Of a stretch of DNA of 5,405 bases, positions 1 through 5,405 are shown piece by piece. Origin of the DNA: an uncultured Porphyromonadaceae bacterium (GTDB lineage Bacteria; Bacteroidota; Bacteroidia; Bacteroidales; Muribaculaceae). The notes below the pieces were generated by a model, which saw nothing but the letters and a program-made list of their open reading frames with translations, ran no database searches and was not told the origin of the DNA. The number at the start of each line of letters is the position of its first letter. Positions within the stretch are counted from its first letter, which is position 1. Where the stretch lies: positions 1 through 5,405 of the forward strand of contig CAMWMW010000156.1 of NCBI GenBank assembly GCA_947175455.1, read 5' to 3'. A program made the translations under genes and the position numbers.

Positions 1-2
1 CG

Positions 3-425
3 CGTTTCATATGTCGCGCGGCTCTCGGACAAATCGATGGCGCCCGCATAGAGAGTCTGGGTATCGCGACAAGTTATGCCTATGAAAAATATTCAGGGAA
101 TGATCTCGACAGTTTCGGCGATGAATATGATAATTTCGTTTCTTCTCTCCCTCTTGCGGACAAGATGCGGATGTATGTCATGGCTGGTGTCGAGGATCCG
201 CAGGGACTCGGTCTGCAGCTGGGTCTCGAGTATATGCAGTCCGTGCGCGAGAACAATCTTTCGGTAGATGATGTGAAGAGGGAACTCAAGGCATTCAGGC
301 AGGCATGCGGCAACGACAGCAATACATATAAAAGGTTTATCATCGGCTTCCGGACTGTGCTTGAGGCAGACAGCGGCAGAGACATGCCGAAAGCCATCTA
401 TGATAATTTTATCAATTACGAGTAA
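3..425 (+). CDS. C-terminal part of an unrecognised protein (5' end outside window)
   Basis: The reading frame is open from the left edge and ends at TAA 423-425, giving 140 visible residues. The gene therefore begins before the window. An ATG at 165 also lies in this frame, but the 54 codons before it are open and protein-like in composition, so 165 is probably internal. The segment looks soluble and mostly helical. It is rich in Asp, Glu and Lys, with no membrane helix and no obvious catalytic signature. The stretch around residues 60-115 (from the second Met of MRMYVM through VDDVKRELKAFRQAC) could be a helical-repeat or helical-bundle tail, but I recognise no family and assign no function. 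It lies 56 bp upstream of the polyprenyl synthase gene on the same strand, so co-transcription is possible. Opposite-strand reading frames over this region are shadows. I am confident that it is coding and have no confidence in any function. Confidence 0.75.
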   Translation, partial: RFICRAALGQIDGARIESLGIATSYAYEKYSGNDLDSFGDEYDNFVSSLPLADKMRMYVMAGVEDPQGLGLQLGLEYMQSVRENNLSVDDVKRELKAFRQACGNDSNTYKRFIIGFRTVLEADSGRDMPKAIYDNFINYE

Positions 426-429
426 TTTT

Positions 430-463
430 TTGTAGATAACGGCTTGTAGATAACAGCTACAAG
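430..463. repeat. Short direct repeat plus inverted repeat in intergenic gap
   Basis: The 11-mer TTGTAGATAAC occurs at 430-440 and again at 444-454, a 14-bp period. The second copy also begins an inverted repeat, CTTGTAG (443-449) with CTACAAG (457-463), separated by 7 nt. The following bases are AGTAAATATTATT rather than a T-run, so this is not a convincing intrinsic terminator. Read on the minus strand, each copy contains TTATCTACA, one base from the DnaA-box consensus TTATNCACA. The pattern is directly visible. A role as operator, DnaA site, leader hairpin or slippage duplication is unproven. Confidence 0.5.
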
Positions 464-481
464 TAAATATTATTACATAAT

Positions 482-1450
482 ATGAAATCATTTTCAGAGT
501 ATTCTGCTTTGATCGAGAAGTCTCTGCGTGAACTTGAGTTTCCGCAGGGAGTCCTTTCCTCTCTATATGAACCCATATCCTATGCCCTGTCGGCGGGAGG
601 CAAGAGGCTTCGTCCGGCACTCGTCCTGATGACTGCCGATGCGTTCGGCGGTGATACGGAGGCTGCTTTGCGTCCGGCTATGGGTGTCGAGATGTATCAT
701 AATTTTACGCTCCTGCATGATGACGTGATGGATAATTCGGACACTCGTCGCGGGCGTCCGTCCGTTCATGCCAAATGGGATGTCAACACCGCGATTCTTT
801 CCGGCGACACTATGCTCACTCTTGCGACACAGCTCATATCGGAAGTCGCCGATGAAAATCTCCGCAAGGTGCTTGACGCGTTCAATGCAATGGCAATACG
901 TGTGTATGAGGGGCAGTGTCTTGACATGGATTTCGAGAATCGGGAGGATGTGACCATCGATGATTACATACGCATGATCATGGACAAGACAGGCGCGTTG
1001 CTGGGCGCTTCCGCCATGATCGGCGCTATAATCGGAGGTGCATCTGATGAAGACGCGGCGCGGATGTATGAATACGGCATGATGCTCGGTATCGCTTTCC
1101 AGATTCAGGACGACTGGCTTGATGTGTTCGGAGATTCCAATACATTCGGCAAGCCTATAGGAGGCGATATCAATAACAACAAGAAATCGTTTCTTATGCT
1201 GAGCGGTCTTTCCGACACATCTGCCGATGGCACCGCTTTGCGCGATGCGCTTCGTCTTCCCTCCGGAGATACGAAAGTCAAGGTTGTTACGCGTCTGTAT
1301 GAAAAGATGGGAATCTCCGAGTTGTGCAAGAAAGAGATTGCGCGTTACGGGTCGAAAGCGCTCGCCGCTCTTAAAAAGGTAAACATCGATGACGAGTCAA
1401 AGGAGCCTTACCGTAAACTTCTTGACAAACTTACAGGACGCAAGAGATGA
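482..1450 (+). CDS. Polyprenyl diphosphate synthase (short-chain trans-isoprenyl type)
   Basis: This 322-residue protein should condense isopentenyl diphosphate with allylic diphosphates in the cytosol, supplying prenyl diphosphate for quinone or undecaprenyl-carrier synthesis. The length is typical of the family. Visible signatures, in order, are GGKRLRP (39-45, diphosphate/IPP contact); the first aspartate-rich motif DDVMD (80-84) followed by RRGRP (89-93); DKTGALL (168-174); the second aspartate-rich motif DDWLD (210-214), preceded by FQIQ; and GKPIGGD with NNNKK (223-235). All the Mg2+-binding aspartates are intact. The first motif has the DDxxD spacing without the two-residue insertion of bacterial FPP synthases. 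Phe75, five residues before it, is the position where an aromatic limits product length in archaeal-type GGPP synthases, so a C15-C20 product is my inference. The start ATG at 482 follows AT-rich sequence with no Shine-Dalgarno, as usual in Bacteroidota. The stop overlaps the TatD start by 4 bp. The exact product, and so a symbol such as ispA or ispB, cannot be decided. Confidence 0.95.
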   Translation: MKSFSEYSALIEKSLRELEFPQGVLSSLYEPISYALSAGGKRLRPALVLMTADAFGGDTEAALRPAMGVEMYHNFTLLHDDVMDNSDTRRGRPSVHAKWDVNTAILSGDTMLTLATQLISEVADENLRKVLDAFNAMAIRVYEGQCLDMDFENREDVTIDDYIRMIMDKTGALLGASAMIGAIIGGASDEDAARMYEYGMMLGIAFQIQDDWLDVFGDSNTFGKPIGGDINNNKKSFLMLSGLSDTSADGTALRDALRLPSGDTKVKVVTRLYEKMGISELCKKEIARYGSKALAALKKVNIDDESKEPYRKLLDKLTGRKR

Positions 1451-2214
1451 CAGACACGCATACACATCTGTATATGGATGCATTTGCCGGTGAGGAGTGC
1501 GCTGTCGTGGAGCGTGCGCTTGCCGCCGGAGTCGGCAGGATGCTTTTCCCCGGAGTGTGTCCGGAATCACATGAAGCCATGATGGCGCTTCACCGGAAGT
1601 TTCCGGACTGCACTAAAGTCTCGCTCGGGTTGCATCCGACGGAGGTCGGAGATGACTGGAGCGAGGTTCTTGACGGCATGGAGTCCCTTCTTGAGGAAGG
1701 CGGTTTTGCCGCCATAGGTGAGATCGGCATCGACAGACATTGGGATTCTTCCCGAATAGATGCGCAGAAAGAGGCGTTTGCACGCCAGCTTGAATGGGCG
1801 TGCCGGTATTCGCTTCCTGTGGTTATACATTGTCGTGAAGGTGTGGAAGAAACGCTTGAAGTGCTGGGTAGGTTTGAAGACAGGCTTCCGACACTGGTTT
1901 TCCACAGCTTCACTTCCGGGACGGAGGATGTGAGGCGCATTCGCGAGATCTGCGATCCTTATTTCGGGATAAACGGAGTTGTCACATTCAAGAATGCCGC
2001 CCCGTTACGCGAGGCATTGCCCGAAATAGGCATAGACAGGATGGTGCTTGAAACCGACGCGCCATATCTTGCTCCGGTGCCGCACCGGGGCACACGCAAT
2101 GAAAGCGCGTACATTCCCCTGATCCGCGATTGTGTGGCAGCCACGCTCGGCATGCCGGCGGACGAGGTTGAAAGGATCACGGATGCCAACGCTTCGAAGA
2201 TATTCGGAGAATAA
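1447..2214 (+). CDS. TatD-family metal-dependent hydrolase (putative deoxyribonuclease)
   Basis: The 255-residue product is the usual length for TatD/YcfH/YjjV proteins. These are cytosolic TIM-barrel hydrolases of the amidohydrolase superfamily, and characterised members are Mg2+-dependent 3'-5' DNases. The metal-site motifs are all present and ordered: DTHTHL near the N-terminus (His5, His7), GLHP (61-64, His63), GEIGID (91-96, Glu92), VIHCR (126-130, His128), FHSF (152-155, His153) and ETDAPYL (202-208, Asp204). NAxKIFG close to the C-terminus (248-254) matches the conserved tail of the family. The ATG overlaps the stop of the polyprenyl synthase gene (ATGA, 1447-1450), which indicates translational coupling. 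A functional link between the two products is not obvious and probably reflects simple operon packing. Among paralogues I cannot say which TatD subfamily this is, so I give no symbol. Nothing appears truncated or mutated. Confidence 0.95.
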   Translation: MTDTHTHLYMDAFAGEECAVVERALAAGVGRMLFPGVCPESHEAMMALHRKFPDCTKVSLGLHPTEVGDDWSEVLDGMESLLEEGGFAAIGEIGIDRHWDSSRIDAQKEAFARQLEWACRYSLPVVIHCREGVEETLEVLGRFEDRLPTLVFHSFTSGTEDVRRIREICDPYFGINGVVTFKNAAPLREALPEIGIDRMVLETDAPYLAPVPHRGTRNESAYIPLIRDCVAATLGMPADEVERITDANASKIFGE

Positions 2215-2231
2215 CAGAAATTTACGCGTAA

Positions 2232-2260
2232 GTTGCGGAGTCGGTGATTCGCTCCGCGAC
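2232..2260 (+). terminator. Possible terminator-like hairpin after the TatD gene
   Basis: GTTGCGGAG (2232-2240) can pair with CTCCGCGAC (2252-2260): nine pairs, one of them G-U, closing an 11-nt loop. It starts 18 bp after the TatD stop codon. A short T-run, TTTT at 2267-2270, follows six bases after the stem, so it only loosely fits an intrinsic terminator. It could equally be a 5'-leader structure of the antiporter mRNA. The pairing is seen directly, and the function is inferred. Confidence 0.4.
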
Positions 2261-2295
2261 AGTCAGTTTTGTCAAACCTCTAAAAACAGTATAAC

Positions 2296-4293
2296 TTGAT
2301 ATCGTTTCCGTTACAGCAGCCTGTGGCAATTTTTCTGGTAGTGCTTTTGGTGATACTGCTGGGTCCGTTGGTTTTCCGTCCGCTGAAGATACCATCGATA
2401 GTGGGCATGATAATCGCCGGTATTGTGATCGGTCCTTACGGACTGAATCTGCTTGAACGCGACACGAGTTTCAAGATATTCGGAGAGGTCGGCATTCTCT
2501 ACATCATGTTTCTTGCAGCTGTGGAGATCGATATGTTCCATTTGCGGAAATCATCCAAGAAGGGGCTCATATTCGGTCTGCTGTCGTTTTCGTTGCCGAT
2601 GGCGGCAGGCATATTCGGCTCTCACTACGCATTCGGCGTGGGCTGGACCACGGCTGTGCTTATAGCCTCGATGTATGCGTCCCATACGCTTATTTCATAT
2701 CCGGTTGTCAGCAAGTTCGGGCTGTCGAATGTTCCGGCAGCGGTGATTGCCGTGTTCGGCACGATTGTCGCTGTTCTGCTTTCGCTTCTTACGCTCGCCC
2801 AGGTGGTCTCGGTGAAGATAAACGGCGGCTTCGATATGGCGGAACTGTGGAAACTCGGAATCCTGATGGTGATATATATGTTTGTGGTAGGATATTCTTT
2901 CCCGTGGCTGACGCGTCGCGTTTTCGGTCATAACAATGATCCGATCACCCAATACATATTTATCCTCGCGCTTGTGTTTGTCGCATCGCTTCTTGCCAAC
3001 ATAATCGGACTGGAAGCCATTTTAGGGGCATTCTACGCCGGTCTTGTGCTCAATCCGATGATTCCCGGCAGATCAGGGCTTATGAAAAACATAAAATTTG
3101 TGGGGAATGCCATATTTATTCCCTATTTCCTCATAGGCGTAGGAATGCTTATCAACGTAGGGGTGATATTCAAGGGGTGGGGTGTCGCCTGGATCGCCTT
3201 GAACATGACCGGTGTCGCGTTGTCTGTCAAATGGCTTGCGGCTTTCATCGCGTCACGTTTCTTCGGACTCGACGGAGCCGACCGCAGACTGATGTTCGGT
3301 CTGACATCGGGAAAAGCAGCGGCAACGATTGCCGCCACCATGATCGGTTTCCAGTACGGTCTGCTTACGGAAGATATCATGAACGGAGCGGTAGTCATGA
3401 TTCTTATCTGCTGCATTGTCTCCACAGTAATAACCGAGCGGGCTGGAAAGCAGATAAGGATGCGTATCACAGCCGAAGAGCTCAGCCATGACGAGCTTGT
3501 GCCCGGGGAATATGCGCGGCAGGTTGTCGCCGTTGCCAATCCTGTGACTTCTGAAGGAATCATGCGTCTGGCTCTTTTTATGCGTGCACCGGAAAACAAG
3601 AACCATATCACGGCGCTTTTCGTGCGCAGCAATGACGATTCGCGAATCGCCCAGATGGGTCGCAACGCTCTTCAGAGCGCAGTGTCGGTTGCCGACGGAA
3701 TGGATGTGGAGATAAAGACTATCGAACGGTTTGACCTCAATGTCGTTTCCGGACTTACGAATGTTGGACATGAGGAAAGAGCCACGGAACTTGTCATCGG
3801 TCTTCACCGCAAATCGAATGTAGTGGATACATTTTACGGCACCATGATAGAGCAGTTGCTGAAGGCGACAAACAAGATGATACTCATGTCGCGTTGTTTC
3901 ATTCCGGTAGATACCGTCAGCCGTATTATCGTTGCCGTGCCCGAAAAAGCAGAGTTTGAGACAGGTTTCAAACTCTGGGTGATGCGGGTGGCAAATCTCG
4001 GAGCGCAGGTAGCAGCGCGTCTTGTCTTCATCGCTTATCCCGCCACAGCTGAATTTATCCGCAATGTCATCAACGAAGGAGGATTCGAGGTCAGACATGA
4101 CTATCGCACGATGGATACCTGGGATGATTTTATTCTGTTGTCATCAGAAGTAGAGGAGGATGACCTTCTGATAGTGGTTGCCGCACGCAAGGGGTCCATT
4201 TCCTACAGTTCGGATCTCGAGAGCCTTCCTGTTTTCTTAGGAAGGCATTTCACCCGACACAATCTCCTTGTCATATACCCGAGACAATATTGA
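2296..4293 (+). CDS. CPA2-type cation:proton antiporter homologue with two C-terminal UspA-like domains
   Basis: This 665-residue inner-membrane protein resembles the KefB/NapA-like Na+(K+)/H+ exchanger domain (about residues 10-385, roughly 12-13 helices) followed by a cytoplasmic tail (about 405-665). Family-like stretches include IPSIVGMIIAGIVIGPYG (33-49), the FLAAVEID segment (72-79), ASHTLISYP (128-136), GLEAILGAFYAGLVLN (238-253) and AAATIAATMIG (341-351). The tail reads as two tandem universal-stress-protein folds. The first (about 408-533) keeps most of the nucleotide-loop pattern G-2x-G-9x-G-S/T, with Arg505 replacing the second Gly and G515-T516 present. The second (about 542-663) ends in a LLVIYP strand. 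The start is TTG: an in-frame stop lies at 2281-2283, no ATG or GTG occurs between it and 2296, and the first in-frame ATG (codon 38) would remove helix 1. GTG at 2323 is an alternative. Oddly, the fifth-helix region (about 146-170) lacks any acidic residue, so real exchange activity is uncertain. The gene is convergent with the RCK_C-tailed transporter gene. Confidence 0.88.
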   Translation: MISFPLQQPVAIFLVVLLVILLGPLVFRPLKIPSIVGMIIAGIVIGPYGLNLLERDTSFKIFGEVGILYIMFLAAVEIDMFHLRKSSKKGLIFGLLSFSLPMAAGIFGSHYAFGVGWTTAVLIASMYASHTLISYPVVSKFGLSNVPAAVIAVFGTIVAVLLSLLTLAQVVSVKINGGFDMAELWKLGILMVIYMFVVGYSFPWLTRRVFGHNNDPITQYIFILALVFVASLLANIIGLEAILGAFYAGLVLNPMIPGRSGLMKNIKFVGNAIFIPYFLIGVGMLINVGVIFKGWGVAWIALNMTGVALSVKWLAAFIASRFFGLDGADRRLMFGLTSGKAAATIAATMIGFQYGLLTEDIMNGAVVMILICCIVSTVITERAGKQIRMRITAEELSHDELVPGEYARQVVAVANPVTSEGIMRLALFMRAPENKNHITALFVRSNDDSRIAQMGRNALQSAVSVADGMDVEIKTIERFDLNVVSGLTNVGHEERATELVIGLHRKSNVVDTFYGTMIEQLLKATNKMILMSRCFIPVDTVSRIIVAVPEKAEFETGFKLWVMRVANLGAQVAARLVFIAYPATAEFIRNVINEGGFEVRHDYRTMDTWDDFILLSSEVEEDDLLIVVAARKGSISYSSDLESLPVFLGRHFTRHNLLVIYPRQY

Positions 4294-4345
4294 GAACAGT
4301 GTATCCGATACAGTATTGCGACAGGCAGGGCGCGTGTTCCGCAAT
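4285..4345. terminator. Inverted repeats in the convergent gap, possible bidirectional terminator
   Basis: The 56 bp between the two convergent stop codons hold two dyad elements. TGTATC-C-GATACA (4300-4312) is a perfect 13-bp palindrome, flanked by CAATA (4285-4289) and TATTG (4314-4318), which could extend a stem with internal mismatches. A second possible stem pairs ATTGCGACA (4315-4323) with TGT (4335-4337) and CGCAAT (4340-4345), with a two-base bulge. It is followed by T-rich plus-strand sequence (4346-4362). The position between convergent genes favours transcription termination, but neither stem is a textbook terminator. Confidence 0.35.
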
Positions 4346-4349
4346 GTCA

Positions 4350-5405
4350 TTATCTCATTTTGTCGAAATAGTCAGGGTCGCCGACAACCCATATCGCGTC
4401 TCCCGGGCGAAGCGTCATGTCCGGTCCCGGCTGAATGAACTCGTCTTCGCCTCTCTGCACTTTCACAATCATTGAATAGTAATCTTTCTGTATGTTGGTC
4501 TTGCCAAGCGGCATGCCAACTATAGGCGAGCTGTCGGTGAGACGTATGCTTTTGAGTTCCGCCTTGTGTTGAGTGGGAGCCACCGAGCTGCATGCCTGTT
4601 CGAATGCCTCGATATCCTCGTTGAGTTTCTTCAGCTGGTCATCGCTCCCGATCACCCCGAGAATATCACCCGGAAATATGCGTGCCATCGGCGAAGGGAG
4701 AGGCATATAGTCGTCACCGCGCTGAATGCTCGATATGCTCACACCATAGTCATCGCGCAGTCTGGAATCCTTGATTTTGTCGCCGACAAACGGAGCGCAC
4801 TGACCGATCTGTATATATGCCTGATGCATGTCGTCCACAAGGTTGTTGTTTGTGCCCAGCCGTGTGTTTTCCCGGCTGTTGAGATTGTTCATGAATCGTT
4901 CTTCCATACGGTTGTATCTCTGCATCAGTTTTGTGGAAGCGAAGACCATGATGAGTATGAAGCACCCTCCGCCGACAAGCCATCCTGTTATAGAAGAGTA
5001 TGCGAGAGTCGTGAAATAAGTGATGAAGAAAAGAGCCAGAAGGTATCTGACTATCCGCATGGCTACCAGCGGAACGTCATAAAAACTGGCAGACCTGTGC
5101 AGACGCATCCTTTCGTCCGGTTTTGTGGTGCTGAAACTCATTGCCACAAGAAACGGCAGCATTCCGGCGATGGTGATGACCGTTGCCGCGAGATGCCCCC
5201 AGCGGGGTATGTAATCCTCCATAAGAGGGAAAAGGAAAGTGCGGGAGAAAAGTATCTCGGCAAGCAGAATCACGGAGTAAAGCAGAATGCGCCATACATA
5301 CCGTTTGATTATGGCGATCCACAGCTGTTTAGTCTCGTCGGAGTCCACGACCGGTTGTGAAGAGCTCGATATAACGACGTGGAGGCCCGGGGGAAGGTTC
5401 TTGTC
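4350..5405 (-). CDS. C-terminal part of a transporter with four membrane helices and two RCK_C (TrkA_C) domains, probably a cation:proton antiporter
   Basis: The minus-strand frame is open from the right edge to TAA (complement of 4350-4352), giving 351 residues. The 5' part lies outside the window. A GTG at 5346-5348 could be mistaken for a start, but the 19 preceding codons are open and in frame and continue off the edge. Fragment residues about 39-62, 69-91, 112-136 and 140-157 are hydrophobic helices. A polar linker follows, then two copies of the TrkA_C/RCK_C fold: about 194-266 (APFVGDKI, RDDYGVSISSIQRGD, FPGDILGVIGSDDQL) and about 284-349 (SPIVGMPL, VKVQRGEDEF, RPGDAIWVVGD). Both copies end in the characteristic PGD-plus-hydrophobic-strand-plus-GxxD pattern. 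RCK_C domains bind regulatory ligands and gate K+ channels, Trk systems and K+/H+ antiporters. From memory, Bacteroidota CPA2 antiporters of roughly 700-760 residues carry this helix-linker-double-RCK_C tail, so an antiporter N-terminus is expected but not seen. It is convergent with the UspA-tailed antiporter gene, with 56 bp between the stops. Confidence 0.85.
   Translation of the reverse strand, partial: DKNLPPGLHVVISSSSQPVVDSDETKQLWIAIIKRYVWRILLYSVILLAEILFSRTFLFPLMEDYIPRWGHLAATVITIAGMLPFLVAMSFSTTKPDERMRLHRSASFYDVPLVAMRIVRYLLALFFITYFTTLAYSSITGWLVGGGCFILIMVFASTKLMQRYNRMEERFMNNLNSRENTRLGTNNNLVDDMHQAYIQIGQCAPFVGDKIKDSRLRDDYGVSISSIQRGDDYMPLPSPMARIFPGDILGVIGSDDQLKKLNEDIEAFEQACSSVAPTQHKAELKSIRLTDSSPIVGMPLGKTNIQKDYYSMIVKVQRGEDEFIQPGPDMTLRPGDAIWVVGDPDYFDKMR

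Noticed and set aside
165..425. A complete 86-residue small protein starting at ATG 165
   Set aside because: The same frame is open back to the left edge with protein-like sequence, so the ATG is most likely internal to a longer gene.
93..620. Minus-strand open frame of 175 codons over the left end and the start of the synthase gene
   Set aside because: It lies antisense to two supported coding regions, its product has no domain logic, and it runs across the intergenic gap. It is a shadow frame.
2268..2298. Bacteroides-type promoter: TTTG at 2268-2271 and a TAACTTG element at 2292-2298
   Set aside because: The downstream element is one base short of TAnnTTTG and overlaps the proposed TTG start codon, which would place the transcript start inside the gene.
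2197..2485. Identical 14-mer AAGATATTCGGAGA near the end of the TatD gene and early in the antiporter gene
   Set aside because: Both copies encode Lys-Ile-Phe-Gly-Glu in frame at family-conserved positions. This is coincidental coding identity and not a mobile or recombination repeat.
3253..4098. Minus-strand open frame of 281 codons inside the antiporter gene
   Set aside because: Fully antisense to the helices and UspA-like tail of the antiporter. The product is rich in His, Cys and Arg with no recognisable fold, as expected for a shadow frame.
4350..5348. Treating GTG at 5346-5348 as the start of a complete 332-residue protein
   Set aside because: The frame stays open for 19 more codons to the window edge, and this domain arrangement normally follows an N-terminal transport domain. 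A partial gene is more likely.
4566..5360. Plus-strand open frame of 264 codons opposite the RCK_C-tailed transporter gene
   Set aside because: The minus strand here encodes clear membrane helices and two RCK_C domains. The plus-strand product has no family signature.

Overview
The window looks like ordinary chromosome from a member of the Bacteroidales, possibly a gut Muribaculaceae-type organism (family guess only). The reasons are that none of the starts has a clear Shine-Dalgarno sequence, ATA isoleucine codons are frequent, base composition is close to balanced by eye, and the membrane proteins resemble the USP-tailed and RCK_C-tailed CPA2 antiporters found in this order. I see no mobile element, CRISPR array, tRNA or rRNA.

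Layout: (1) 3-425, plus strand, is the last 140 codons of a gene that begins before the window and whose product I do not recognise. (2) A 56-bp gap (426-481) holds a 14-bp-period direct repeat and a small inverted repeat. (3) 482-1450 is a short-chain-type polyprenyl diphosphate synthase. It overlaps by 4 bp (ATGA) with (4) 1447-2214, a TatD-family metal-dependent hydrolase. (5) An 81-bp gap (2215-2295) holds a 9-bp-stem hairpin. (6) 2296-4293 is a large CPA2-type cation:proton antiporter homologue with two C-terminal UspA-like domains, apparently starting at TTG. (7) A 56-bp convergent gap (4294-4349) contains inverted repeats. (8) 4350-5405, minus strand, is the C-terminal 351 residues of a second membrane transporter. 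It has four membrane helices and two tandem TrkA_C/RCK_C domains, and its N-terminal part lies beyond the right edge.

The synthase and TatD genes are translationally coupled and probably form one transcript, perhaps with the upstream unknown gene. The two transporter genes face each other tail to tail. If both are CPA2 proteins, the locus pairs two monovalent-cation/proton exchangers carrying different cytoplasmic sensor modules (UspA-like versus RCK_C). I see no new multi-gene system here. The observation most worth checking is inside the first antiporter homologue. The fifth-helix region, where CPA family members normally carry the ion-binding aspartate, contains no acidic residue.
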